64,000 nucleotides of DNA from DASPLX01 sp035627375 (GTDB lineage: Bacteria; Pseudomonadota; Gammaproteobacteria; Burkholderiales; Burkholderiaceae_D), in assembly GCA_035627375.1 (NCBI GenBank), contig DASPLX010000067.1:1-64000 (forward strand), written 5' to 3'. Both the position numbers and the translations under genes were made by a program. Numbering within the stretch: the stretch's first letter is position 1; every line of letters begins with the position of its first letter. This document shows, piece after piece, positions 15,440-24,451 of this stretch. The notes beneath the pieces are model-generated. The model was not told the origin of the DNA, searched no databases, and saw only the letters and a list, made by a program, of their open reading frames with translations.

Positions 15440-16585
15440 TTATACGTTCAAGGTGAATTCGGTGAAGGTGGCGCCGCCTTCGTCCTTCTTCGGTTTTTCT
15501 TCGGGCTGCGGCGCGACATGGCCGCCGGTGTCGGCGTTGTTGAGCAGCCAGAACAGGTTGCTGGCCGAATCGGCATTCGCCAAGCCTTCTTCCTGCGTGA
15601 TCACGCCGTCGCGGATCATTTGCATCAGCGCCTGCTCGAAGGTCTGGGAACCCGGCGCCATGCTCTTTTCGATCGCTTCCCGGATCTGGGAGATTTCGCC
15701 CTGCTCGATCAATTCGCTGACATGGCGCGTATTGAGCAGCACCTCCACCGCCGGCCGGCGGCCGCCGTTGATCGCGGCGACCAGGCGCTGGGAAACGATG
15801 GCCTTGAGCGTCGCGCCGAGATCCGACAGCAGCGCTTGCCGCGTCTCGAGCGGATAGAAGCTGATGATGCGGTTGAGCGCCTGGTAGCTGTTGTTGGCGT
15901 GCAGCGTCGCCACGACCAGGTGGCCCGATTGCGCATAGGCGAGCGCGGCGCCCATGGTGTCCTTGTCGCGGATCTCGCCGATCAGGATGACGTCGGGCGC
16001 CTGGCGCAGAGCATTCTTCAGCGCGATCTGCAGGGTCTTCGCGTCGGTGCCGATTTCGCGCTGGTTGACGATCGATTTCTTGTTCTTGAACACGAATTCG
16101 ATCGGATCCTCCAGGGTCAAGATGTGGCCGGCCCGGTTGGCGTTGCGATGGTCGAGCATGGCCGCGATCGTGGTCGACTTGCCGGAGCCGGTCGCGCCCA
16201 CCATCAGCACCAGGCCGCGCTTTTCCATGATCACGTCGGCCAGCACCGGCGGCACGAACAGCGTGTGCAGCTCGGGCACGTCGCTCGGGATATAGCGGAA
16301 CACCGCCGACAGCGTGCCGCGCTGGCGGAAGGCCGAGAGACGGAAGCTGCCGACGTCCGCCACCGGGATGCCCATGTTGAGCTCGTTGTCGCGCTCGAGC
16401 TCTTCCATGTATTTGGCGGCGACCACCTCGGAGAGCAGGGAGGCGATGGTCGCGTTGTCCATCTTCTGCTGGTTGATCGGCACGAGCTGGCCGTTGATCT
16501 TCAGCTGGATCGGCGAATTGACGGCCATGAACAGATCCGATGCTTTTTTGTCGCGCATCAGCAGGAACAAGCGATCCATCACCAT
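15440..16585 (-). CDS. pilU: Type IV pilus retraction-type ATPase PilU (PilT/PilU family)
   Basis: Cytoplasmic hexameric secretion ATPase of 381 residues that, with PilT, powers pilus retraction. Visible: N-terminal domain (KASDLFMAVNSPIQLKINGQ), Walker A GATGSGKSTTIAAML near residue 134, Asp box LEDPIEF, Walker B VILIGEIRDKDTM, and a His box GHLVVATLHANN. A charged C-terminal tail (EEKPKKDEGG) and the end TFTEFTLNV distinguish it from PilT and are PilU-like. GGGGAG lies 8 nt before ATG 16585 and 14 before ATG 16579, so the former is used. No pilT or other pilus gene is nearby; pilU sits inside the diaminopimelate cluster. Confidence 0.88.
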   Translation of the reverse strand: MVMDRLFLLMRDKKASDLFMAVNSPIQLKINGQLVPINQQKMDNATIASLLSEVVAAKYMEELERDNELNMGIPVADVGSFRLSAFRQRGTLSAVFRYIPSDVPELHTLFVPPVLADVIMEKRGLVLMVGATGSGKSTTIAAMLDHRNANRAGHILTLEDPIEFVFKNKKSIVNQREIGTDAKTLQIALKNALRQAPDVILIGEIRDKDTMGAALAYAQSGHLVVATLHANNSYQALNRIISFYPLETRQALLSDLGATLKAIVSQRLVAAINGGRRPAVEVLLNTRHVSELIEQGEISQIREAIEKSMAPGSQTFEQALMQMIRDGVITQEEGLANADSASNLFWLLNNADTGGHVAPQPEEKPKKDEGGATFTEFTLNV

Positions 16586-16616
16586 GATGTTCTCCCCGGA
16601 GTCGATTCGGACGCGA

Positions 16617-17444
16617 TCAGGCTTCGCGCAGCAATTCGTTGATGCCGGTCTTGGCGCGCGTCTGCGCGTCGACGCGCTTGACGATCACCGCGCAATACAG
16701 GCTGTACTTGCCGTCGGCCGACGGCAGGCTGCCCGACACGACGACCGAACCGGCAGGCACGCGGCCGTACATGATCTCGCCGGTGGCGCGGTCGTAGATC
16801 TTGGTCGATTGGCCGATATACACGCCCATCGAGATCACGGAATTTTCCTCGACGATCACGCCTTCGACGATCTCGGAGCGGGCGCCGATGAAGCAGTTGT
16901 CCTCGATGATGGTCGGATTGGCCTGCATCGGTTCCAGCACGCCGCCGATGCCGACGCCGCCGGAAAGATGGACGTTCTTGCCGATCTGGGCGCAGGAACC
17001 GACGGTGGCCCAGGTGTCGACCATCGTGCCTTCGTCGACATAGGCGCCGATGTTGACATAGGACGGCATCAGCACGACGTTCCGCCCGATGAAGCTGCCG
17101 CGGCGCGCGACCGCCGGCGGTACGACGCGGAAGCCGCCGCGGGCGAAATCTTCCGGCGTGTAGTTGGCGAACTTGGTGGGCACCTTGTCGTAGAACTGCA
17201 TGCCGTCGCCGGACGCGATCGGCACGTTGTCTTCCAGGCGGAACGACAACAGGACGGCTTTCTTGACCCACTGGTTCACGTTCCACTGGCCGCCTTCTTT
17301 TTGAGCGACGCGCAGCGCGCCCTGGTTCAATTGTTCGATGACGTGGGCGACGGCTTCGCGCACTTCGGCGGGAGCGGACTTGGGAGAAAAGCCGGCGCGG
17401 TCTTCCCACGCCTGGTCGATGATTTGCTGGAGCTGTTGAGTCAT
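16617..17444 (-). CDS. dapD: Tetrahydrodipicolinate N-succinyltransferase DapD
   Basis: Transfers succinyl from succinyl-CoA to tetrahydrodipicolinate in the succinylase branch of lysine biosynthesis. The protein is 275 residues, the usual DapD length, beginning MTQQLQQIIDQAWEDRAGFS. The middle is a left-handed beta-helix of hexapeptide repeats (GRNVVLMPSYVNIGAYVDEG, then GVGIGGVLEPMQANPTIIED). The frame is open upstream, but the added 32 residues do not fit the family and ATG 17444 fits its N-terminus. It is 44 bp downstream of dapC on the same strand. Confidence 0.96.
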   Translation of the reverse strand: MTQQLQQIIDQAWEDRAGFSPKSAPAEVREAVAHVIEQLNQGALRVAQKEGGQWNVNQWVKKAVLLSFRLEDNVPIASGDGMQFYDKVPTKFANYTPEDFARGGFRVVPPAVARRGSFIGRNVVLMPSYVNIGAYVDEGTMVDTWATVGSCAQIGKNVHLSGGVGIGGVLEPMQANPTIIEDNCFIGARSEIVEGVIVEENSVISMGVYIGQSTKIYDRATGEIMYGRVPAGSVVVSGSLPSADGKYSLYCAVIVKRVDAQTRAKTGINELLREA

Positions 17445-17488
17445 GGATGGAACCGATTCAAGAGGTTGGAGGAGGATTGCGTGAACGA

Positions 17489-18691
17489 TCAAACGAGCGT
17501 CTTGGCGAATTCGACGATGCGGCGCGCGGCTTCCAGGCATTCGTCGGCTTCGGCGACCAGCGCCATGCGTATGCGGTTCGCGCCCGGATTCACGCCATGC
17601 GCCTCGCGCGCGAGATAGCTGCCGGGCAATACTGTCACATTATATTCAGCATACAGGCGCTTCGCGAATTCGGTATCGGAAATCGCGGCCTTGCTGTCCA
17701 CTTTCGCCCACAGATAGAAGCCGGCGTCCGGCAGTTCGACGTCGAGGGCCGTTCTCAGCAACGGCGTCACCCGGCCGAATTTTTCGATGTACCTGGCGCG
17801 GTTGTCGGCCACGTGCGCCTCGTCGTTCCATGCGGCGATCGACGCGGTTTGCACGGCCGGCGGCATGGCGCTGCCGTGGTAGGTGCGATAGAGCAGGAAT
17901 TTCTTGACGATCGCCGCGTCGCCGGCGACGAAGCCGGAGCGCATGCCGGGCACGTTGGAGCGCTTGGACAGGCTCGAGAGCATGATCAGGCGCGGATAGC
18001 CGGTGCGGCCGAGCAGGTGCGCGGCTTCCAGGCCGCCGAGCGGCGCCTCGTCCTTGAAATAAATCTCGGAATAGCACTCGTCGGAGGCGATCACGAAACC
18101 GTAGCGATCCGACAGGGCGAACAATTCCTTCCAGTCCTCGAGCGGCAGGACGGCGCCGGTGGGGTTGCCGGGCGAGCACAGGTAGAGCAGTTGCACCCGC
18201 GGCCAGACCTCGGCCGGCACGCCGCGGTAATCGGGCGCGAAATTGCGCGCCGGGTCGGAATTGACGAAGTAGGGCGTCGCGCCGGCCAGGATCGCCGCGC
18301 CTTCATAGATCTGGTAGAACGGATTGGGGCACATCACCAGGGCGTCTCCCCGTGGATCGACCACCGCTTGCGCCAGGGAAAACAATGCTTCGCGCGAGCC
18401 GTTCACCGGCAATGCCTGGTTCGCGGCATCGATCTTCGGCACGCCGTAACGCCGTTCGATCCAGCCGGCGATCGACTCCCGCAGCGCGTCGGAGCCGGTC
18501 GTCGCCGGATAATTCGCCAGGCCCGCCAAGCCGCCGGCGAGCGCCTCCTGGATGAAGGCCGGCGTCGGATGCCGGGGTTCGCCGATGCCGAGGCTGATCG
18601 GCTTGAGCGCCGGATTCGGCGTCACGCCGGCAAACAACTGGCGCAGTTTTTCAAAGGGATAAGGCTGGAGTTTGTCGAGCAGCGGATTCAC
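17489..18691 (-). CDS. dapC: N-succinyldiaminopimelate aminotransferase DapC
   Basis: PLP-dependent class I aminotransferase of 400 residues. Visible: substrate-binding N-terminus VNPLLDKLQPYPFEKLRQL, glycine-rich PLP phosphate segment LPVNGSREALFSLAQAV, the aromatic CPNPFYQIYEGAAI, the Asn/Asp/Tyr set SPGNPTGAVL and ASDECYSEIYF, and the Schiff-base lysine in SSLSKRSNVPGMRSGFVAGD. The start is a GTG at 18691. A GTG at 18742 in the same frame is excluded because it directly follows a perfect TATAAT -10 box and would lie upstream of the transcript start. First gene of the dapC-dapD-pilU-yffB-dapE-prmB run, divergent from smc. Confidence 0.93.
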   Translation of the reverse strand: MNPLLDKLQPYPFEKLRQLFAGVTPNPALKPISLGIGEPRHPTPAFIQEALAGGLAGLANYPATTGSDALRESIAGWIERRYGVPKIDAANQALPVNGSREALFSLAQAVVDPRGDALVMCPNPFYQIYEGAAILAGATPYFVNSDPARNFAPDYRGVPAEVWPRVQLLYLCSPGNPTGAVLPLEDWKELFALSDRYGFVIASDECYSEIYFKDEAPLGGLEAAHLLGRTGYPRLIMLSSLSKRSNVPGMRSGFVAGDAAIVKKFLLYRTYHGSAMPPAVQTASIAAWNDEAHVADNRARYIEKFGRVTPLLRTALDVELPDAGFYLWAKVDSKAAISDTEFAKRLYAEYNVTVLPGSYLAREAHGVNPGANRIRMALVAEADECLEAARRIVEFAKTLV

Positions 18692-18742
18692 GGGATCGGC
18701 GGGCGGGAAGCGATTGGCGAACGGAAAGATTGTGCAGCGCAC

Positions 18743-18748
18743 ATTATA
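18743..18748 (-). promoter_or_regulatory. -10 box of the dap operon promoter
   Basis: A perfect TATAAT on the minus strand 52 bp upstream of the dapC GTG. No good -35 is seen at 16-18 bp (GC-rich sequence), so the promoter may need an activator or depend mostly on the -10. It gives a leader of about 45 nt. Confidence 0.5.
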
Positions 18749-18914
18749 CAGGCGGCCCGTGGCGCTGCGCAGGCGGGAAGGGGGCGAAATGCGGGCCTGA
18801 AAGCGATAATCGGCATACCCGAAATGATATGATTAGCCCCTTTCGCGAGCCGCGCCGGGCGGCCGGCTTCGAGCTTCTTGCCAATATCCAAAAAGTCGCT
18901 GAAGAGCTAACAAC

Positions 18915-21900
18915 GTGCGCCTAACTTCCATTAAATTGTCGGGATTCAAGTCTTTCGTGGATCCGACGCACTTCCAGGTGCCGGGCCAGTTGGTCGGCGT
19001 GGTCGGCCCCAACGGATGCGGCAAATCCAACATCATCGACGCGGTGCGCTGGGTCCTGGGCGAGTCCAAGGCTTCCGAGCTGCGTGGCGAGTCGATGCAG
19101 GATGTCATCTTCAACGGCAGCACCAACCGCAAGCCGGCCGGCCGCGCCTCGGTCGAACTCGTGTTCGACAACAGCGACGGCAAGGCCAGCGGCCAATGGA
19201 GCCAGTATGCCGAGATCGCCGTCAAGCGCGTGCTGACGCGCGACGGCACCTCCACCTATTACATCAACAACCAGTCGGTGCGGCGCCGCGATATCCAGGA
19301 CATCTTCCTCGGCACCGGCCTCGGTCCGCGCGCCTATGCGATCATCGGCCAGGGCATGATTTCCCGCATCATCGAGGCGCGTCCGGAGGAATTGCGCATC
19401 TTCCTTGAGGAGGCCGCCGGCGTGTCTAAGTACAAGGAACGCCGCCGCGAAACCGAAAATCGCCTGCACGATACCCGCGAGAACCTGACCCGCGTCGAGG
19501 ATATCCTGCGCGAATTGAACGCAAACCTTGAAAAACTGGAAGCGCAGGCCGCCATCGCCCAGAAGTTCCGCGAATTGCAGTCCGACCAGGAAGAAAAGCA
19601 AAAGCTGCTGTGGCTGCTCCGCAAGAACGAAGCCAAGGCGGAGCAGGAGAAATTCTTCCGCGACATCGAACGCGCCCAAACCGATCTTGAGGAGCAGACC
19701 GCCAAGCTGCGCCACATCGAGATGGAGCTCGAGCACATGCGCCAGGCGCATTACGCCGCCGGCGACCGCATGCATCAGGCGCAGGGCGCGCTCTACCAGA
19801 CCAACTCCGAGATCGGCAGCCTGGAGGCGCAGATCAAGTTCGTCATCGAGTCGCGCAACCGCTTGCAGACCCAGCTCAATTCGCTGAAGGCCCAGCGCGA
19901 CCAGTGGGAGCGCCAGGCGCAGCAGCAGAAGGAAGAGCTGGCCGACGCCGAGATGCGCCTCGAAGAATATGCGATGCGCGTCGAACAGGCGCAGGAAGCC
20001 GCGCATCAGCAGAACGACCGCATTCCGGCGCTTGAACAGGCGTGGCGCGAGGCGCAACTGGTCACGACCGAGTCGCGCAGCAAGACGATGCAGATCCAGC
20101 AGCAGATCGAGCTGGAATCGGCGCACCAGCGCAACGCCTCGAACATCCTGGCGAACCTCGGCGCGCGCCGGGAACGGCTGATGCAGGAAAAGAACGGCAT
20201 GGCGATGCCGGATACGACGCATCTGACCAACTTGAAGATGCAGCTCGAAGAGAAGCAGGCCGCGCTGGAAGAGGCCCAGATGCAGCTCGAGGAAGCGCAG
20301 GAACAGCATCCGATGCTCGAGGAAGAGCGCCGCGCAGCCCAGGAGCAGGTTCATGCCGAGACGGCCAGCAATGCGCAGCTGGAAGCGCGCCTGAACGCGC
20401 TCAAGCAACTCCAGGAAAACGTGCAGACCGAAGGCAAGGTGCAACCCTGGCTGGCGAAGCATGAGCTCGGCGAATTGCCGCGCCTGTGGCAGAAGCTGCA
20501 TATCGACCAGGGCTGGGAAACGGCGCTCGAATCGGTGTTGCGCGAGCGCACTTCGGCTCTCGAAATGTCGAATCTGGATTGGGCGAAATCCTTCTTCAAC
20601 GATGCTCCGCCGGCGAAACTGGCCTTGTTCTCCGCCAATGCCGCCGCCGCGACCGTCGCGCCGGAAGCGCCCGCCGGCCTGAAACCGTTCATCGGACTGT
20701 TGCAACTCAACGATCCCGGCTTGCGCGCCGTGCTGCAGGATTGGCTGCACAACGTCTTCGCCGCCGACGACACGGCGGCCGCGTTCGTCGATCGCAACAA
20801 GCTGCCGACCGGCGGCTATTTCGTGACCAGGCAAGGCCACGTCATCAGCCGCTCGGGCGTGCGCTTCTACGCATCGGATTCCGAGCAGGACGGCATGCTG
20901 GCGCGCCAGCAGGAAATCGACAACCTCGCCAAGCAGTTGCGCGCCCAGCAGATGCTGGCCGACGAAGCCAAATCGCGCGCGGTCCGCGCCGATGCGGCAT
21001 TGTCGCAGGCGGCGCAGCGCCTCCAGGAAATCCGGCAGCGCGTCGGCGCGCTGACCCAGGCGGTGCACGGCTTGCAGATCGAGGTCATGAAACTCTCGGA
21101 AGTGCAGGAGCGCTTCAATCAGCGCAGTTCGCAGATCGTCGCCGACCTGGAGGAGATCGCCGCGCACGAGGCGGAGCAGCAGCAGATCAAGGCCGAATCG
21201 GAAGCCAAGTTCGAGCAGCTGGATATCGAGCTGGCCGAGCTGCAGGAAAAGCACGAAGAACGGCAGACCGAGTACTTGGCCAAGGAACAGCAGCTCAACG
21301 ATGCCCGCCAGCGCCTGCGCGAGCTCGAACGCGCGGCCCAGGAAGCGGAGTTCGCCGAGAAATCGCATCGCTCCCGGATCGACGAGCTGACGCGCAGCAT
21401 CGCCGTCGCGCAAGAGCAGGCGACCCAATTGTTCCAGAGCATGCAGCAAGGCCACCTGGAACTCGAAAGCCTCGACGATCAGGCCGCGCAGGCGGGCCTG
21501 CAGGAATTGCTGGAGCGCCGCAGCGATCAGGAGCGCGCGCTGGCCGACGCCCGCCACGAGCTCGACCAGCTGACGCAGAGGCTGCGCCAGCACGAGGAAG
21601 CGCGCATGCAGGCCGAACGCAGCCTGCAGCCGCAGCGCGACCGCATCATGGAATTGCAGCTGAAGGAACAGGCCGCTCGCCTGAACCAGGAACAGTACGC
21701 CCAGCAGTTGGCGGAAGCCGGCGCCGACGAAGCCGCGCTCGCCGAGAAGCTGAACACCGACATCAAGCCCTCGTACCTGCAAGGCGAGGTCACCCGCCTG
21801 ACCAATGCGATCGCCGCGCTGGGCGCCGTGAACCTGGCAGCGCTCGACGAACTGGCTCAGGCGTCCGAGCGCAAGAACTTCCTCGATGCCCAGCATGCCG

Positions 21901-22442
21901 ACCTCACCGAAGCGATCAACACGCTCGAGGACGCGATCCACAAGATCGACAAGGAAACGCGCGATTTGCTGCAAGACACCTTCGACAAGGTCAACAAGCA
22001 TTTCGGCGAACTGTTCCCGGTGCTGTTCGGCGGCGGCAACGCCAAGCTGATCATGACCGGCGAAGAGATTCTCGATTCCGGCGTGCAGGTGATGGCGCAG
22101 CCTCCGGGCAAGAAGAACGCGACGATTCACTTGCTGTCGGGCGGCGAGAAGGCGCTGACGGCGACCGCGCTCGTGTTCTCGATGTTCCAGTTGAACCCGG
22201 CGCCTTTCTGCCTGCTGGACGAGGTGGATGCGCCGCTCGACGATGCCAATACCGAACGCTTCTGCAACATGGTCAAACGCATGTCGTCGCAAACCCAATT
22301 CCTGTTCATCTCGCACAACAAGATCGCGATGGAGATGGCTCAGCAGTTGATCGGCGTGACGATGCAGGAGCAAGGCGTATCGCGCATCGTGGCGGTGGAC
22401 ATGGAAAGCGCGACCGATTTCGCGCAGGCGGAGGCGGCTTGA
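18915..22442 (+). CDS. smc: Chromosome segregation ATPase SMC
   Basis: Full-length 1175-residue structural-maintenance-of-chromosomes protein. The N-terminal ATPase half begins VRLTSIKLSGFKSFVDPTHF with Walker A GPNGCGKSNIIDAVRWVLGE. Two long coiled coils (about 170-500 and 680-1000) flank a hinge domain (about 510-660, including GGYFVTRQGHVISRSGVRFY). The C-terminal half carries the signature HLLSGGEKALTATALVFSMF and Walker B PFCLLDEVDAPLDD. It organises and segregates chromosomes, usually with ScpA and ScpB, which are not in this window. The start is a GTG with the exact family N-terminus; no strong Shine-Dalgarno is visible. Divergent from dapC. Confidence 0.97.
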   Translation: MRLTSIKLSGFKSFVDPTHFQVPGQLVGVVGPNGCGKSNIIDAVRWVLGESKASELRGESMQDVIFNGSTNRKPAGRASVELVFDNSDGKASGQWSQYAEIAVKRVLTRDGTSTYYINNQSVRRRDIQDIFLGTGLGPRAYAIIGQGMISRIIEARPEELRIFLEEAAGVSKYKERRRETENRLHDTRENLTRVEDILRELNANLEKLEAQAAIAQKFRELQSDQEEKQKLLWLLRKNEAKAEQEKFFRDIERAQTDLEEQTAKLRHIEMELEHMRQAHYAAGDRMHQAQGALYQTNSEIGSLEAQIKFVIESRNRLQTQLNSLKAQRDQWERQAQQQKEELADAEMRLEEYAMRVEQAQEAAHQQNDRIPALEQAWREAQLVTTESRSKTMQIQQQIELESAHQRNASNILANLGARRERLMQEKNGMAMPDTTHLTNLKMQLEEKQAALEEAQMQLEEAQEQHPMLEEERRAAQEQVHAETASNAQLEARLNALKQLQENVQTEGKVQPWLAKHELGELPRLWQKLHIDQGWETALESVLRERTSALEMSNLDWAKSFFNDAPPAKLALFSANAAAATVAPEAPAGLKPFIGLLQLNDPGLRAVLQDWLHNVFAADDTAAAFVDRNKLPTGGYFVTRQGHVISRSGVRFYASDSEQDGMLARQQEIDNLAKQLRAQQMLADEAKSRAVRADAALSQAAQRLQEIRQRVGALTQAVHGLQIEVMKLSEVQERFNQRSSQIVADLEEIAAHEAEQQQIKAESEAKFEQLDIELAELQEKHEERQTEYLAKEQQLNDARQRLRELERAAQEAEFAEKSHRSRIDELTRSIAVAQEQATQLFQSMQQGHLELESLDDQAAQAGLQELLERRSDQERALADARHELDQLTQRLRQHEEARMQAERSLQPQRDRIMELQLKEQAARLNQEQYAQQLAEAGADEAALAEKLNTDIKPSYLQGEVTRLTNAIAALGAVNLAALDELAQASERKNFLDAQHADLTEAINTLEDAIHKIDKETRDLLQDTFDKVNKHFGELFPVLFGGGNAKLIMTGEEILDSGVQVMAQPPGKKNATIHLLSGGEKALTATALVFSMFQLNPAPFCLLDEVDAPLDDANTERFCNMVKRMSSQTQFLFISHNKIAMEMAQQLIGVTMQEQGVSRIVAVDMESATDFAQAEAA

Positions 22443-22486
22443 GGCCGCGGCCGCGTTTGGGCGCCTGACCGGCGCACGGGAAATGC

Positions 22487-22843
22487 TCAGGTCATGCGCG
22501 CGGAACGTGCCAGCGCGGCGCGCTTCTGGTAATACGCGACATTGAGCTGCGCTTCGCGGGCGCGCTGTTCTTCGACATCGGCGCAGATCAGGTAATGCCG
22601 TTCGGCGCGTTCGAGCCACCAGCGATGGATGCCGCGGAAGATCGGCCCCAGGGACAGCATGGTCAATTCATGCAGCCTGAATTCCTTGGCGCAAGCCTCG
22701 GATTGCTGCCTCGCGAAAGCGGGCTCGGCGGCGCCGCGCCCCAATTTTTCCGGCGTCGCGGTCGCGGCCGCCGGACGCGGCGGCGCGAATTCCGGCAGAT
22801 CGACGTCGGCCATCATCAAACGTTTCCTGGTTTGGTAATTCAT
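22487..22843 (-). CDS. Small hypothetical protein, 118 aa
   Basis: Not recognised. The protein begins MNYQTRKRLMMADVDLPEFA, has an Ala/Pro-rich linker (residues 20-45) and a charged helical C-terminal half with Trp-Trp and many Arg (FRGIHRWWLERAERHYLICA). No signal peptide or membrane helix. The start is well supported by GGAGAAG five bases before the ATG. It converges on smc (stop codons 44 bp apart) and has its own upstream non-coding region, so it is likely a single-gene unit. The overlapping plus-strand frame lacks a Shine-Dalgarno. Confidence 0.62.
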   Translation of the reverse strand: MNYQTRKRLMMADVDLPEFAPPRPAAATATPEKLGRGAAEPAFARQQSEACAKEFRLHELTMLSLGPIFRGIHRWWLERAERHYLICADVEEQRAREAQLNVAYYQKRAALARSARMT

Positions 22844-23361
22844 GCGCTTCTCCGTATGATCAAGATGATTGCAAGCCGCCGATGCCGCCGCGATCTTGTT
22901 GTCCCAAGCAGTAAAACGATTGTCCCGGCGAGGGCTTCTGCCGCGCGTGTCGCGGTCTCGGGCCCTCGTCCTTCGGTAGTTGAAATTCTATTACCCGCGT
23001 CCTGCGCGCAATATTGATCGCTCTCAATCGGGCAACCGTGCGATTTGCGTTAGCGCATGAACGCGGATATGCCGTGGTTTCCGACTTGATATTTCCCTGT
23101 CGGACGTCGTGGAGAGGCGGGTATTCGGCTTGACAATTTTGCTTTCCAACACTTACGCTTGCAGCGTTGGCCCGCGCGGTTCCGGGGAAGTTCTCCGAGG
23201 CGCGGCGCCGTTCCCACGACAATGCCGGCGGCACTTTTCAACTACACTCATGGCTTGCCGCTTCACTGGATTTCATACATGACCCAACTTCTTTTTTCGG
23301 ATTCAGGTGCCGCCATTCTCGTTGGAGAATCGGCCGGCGTACGATGCGAGGTGCGCGCAGC
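22844..23361. other. 518-bp non-coding region between a small gene and zipA
   Basis: No gene is supported here. Base composition is lower in G+C than neighbouring genes. It must contain the promoters of the minus-strand small gene and of zipA. TTGACA occurs at 23130-23135, but the hexamer 17 bp further (TTACGC) is a poor -10, so no promoter is called. No T-tract terminator, tRNA or clear repeat was seen. Confidence 0.5.
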
Positions 23362-24450
23362 ATGACTGATCTCGCGGCAGGACTGATGGCGATCGGCGGC
23401 GTATTCCTGGTCGGCGTCATCTCGTACAACAAATGGCAGGAGCACAAAGCCAAGCGCAGCGTCGAACGGGCTTTTTCGTCCGACCATGACGATGTGTTGA
23501 TGAAGGAAGGCGCCTCTTTCGAACAGCGCCGGGAGCCCGTGCTGGTCGGCGATCTCGATGCGAATGTCGCCGATCCCGCATTGATGAAGGAAGAGATGGG
23601 CCAGGACCAGCCGTTCGATGCCACGGCGAACACCTTTTCCGCGCCGGCGCCGCAACGCGACCTGCCGGTCGACGAACTGATCGATTGCATGATTCCGCTG
23701 GCTTTGCCTGGACCTTTGCGCGGCGAGAAAATCGTGCCGGCCGTCCAGGCCTTGCGCCATGTCGGCAACAAGCCGGTGCATTTCATCGGCCAGCGCGAGG
23801 ACGGCAGCTGGGACGCGATCGCGCGCGGCAATGTCTATACGGCCCTGCGGGCCGGCGTCCAGCTCGCCAACCGCAGCACGGCATTGAATGAAATCGAATA
23901 TTCGGAGCTGGTCACCCGCCTGCGCCAGGTGGCCGACGAACTCGACGCCGAGCCCGACGTTCCGGACATGAGCCGCGTCATCTCGATGGCGCGCGAGCTC
24001 CACCAATTCGTCAACGAATACGATGCGAAACTGAGCGTCAACGTGGCGGCGAAGGGCGCCCCGTGGGCGATCAACACCTTGCTTGCCGCGCTCGAGCGCC
24101 AAGGCTTCGATCTGCGGCCCGACGGCCGTCTCGTGATGCCGGACGGCGACGGCGGCATTCTGTTCTCGCTCTCGACCAACGTCACGCTGGCGGCAGAGAC
24201 GACCTCGAGGCTCACCCTGCTGCTCGACGTGCCCTGCGTGGCGCCGATGCGCGACGGCTTCGGCGCGATGATCGCCTGCGCCCGCATGCTGGCCGCGCGC
24301 CTCGACGGCGTCGTGGTCGACGATGCCAATCAGCCGCTGACCGACGACGCGCTCAAGGAAATCGCCGGCCAGGTTTCCACGTTCTACGGCCACATGGAAG
24401 AGGCGAACGTGCCGGCCGGTTCGACGCGCGCCCTGCGTTTGTTCGGTTGA
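23362..24450 (+). CDS. zipA: Cell division protein ZipA
   Basis: A 362-residue inner-membrane protein that links FtsZ to the membrane. The N-terminal helix is LAAGLMAIGGVFLVGVISYN, followed by a charged cytoplasmic linker and, from about residue 220, the FtsZ-binding ZipA C-terminal domain (GFDLRPDGRLVMPDGDGGIL, then DVPCVAPMRDGFGAMIACAR, ending with a helix DDALKEIAGQVSTFYGHM). The frame is open upstream, but the ATG at 23362 places the membrane helix at the start as in the family, with GAGGT about 11 nt upstream. One base separates its stop from ligA; smc-zipA-ligA order is typical of betaproteobacteria. Confidence 0.88.
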   Translation: MTDLAAGLMAIGGVFLVGVISYNKWQEHKAKRSVERAFSSDHDDVLMKEGASFEQRREPVLVGDLDANVADPALMKEEMGQDQPFDATANTFSAPAPQRDLPVDELIDCMIPLALPGPLRGEKIVPAVQALRHVGNKPVHFIGQREDGSWDAIARGNVYTALRAGVQLANRSTALNEIEYSELVTRLRQVADELDAEPDVPDMSRVISMARELHQFVNEYDAKLSVNVAAKGAPWAINTLLAALERQGFDLRPDGRLVMPDGDGGILFSLSTNVTLAAETTSRLTLLLDVPCVAPMRDGFGAMIACARMLAARLDGVVVDDANQPLTDDALKEIAGQVSTFYGHMEEANVPAGSTRALRLFG

Positions 24451-24451
24451 T

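Noticed and set aside
18921..22619. 1232-aa open frame antisense to smc
   Set aside because: It is the shadow of a strongly coding GC-rich gene, has no Shine-Dalgarno or family sequence, and is Leu/Gly/Arg-rich as antisense frames are.
23130..23158. TTGACA as a zipA promoter
   Set aside because: The 17-bp-spaced hexamer is TTACGC, a poor -10, so it is not supported.
22860..23234. 124-aa minus frame in the zipA upstream gap
   Set aside because: Pro/Arg-rich with no start signal, in non-coding-looking sequence.
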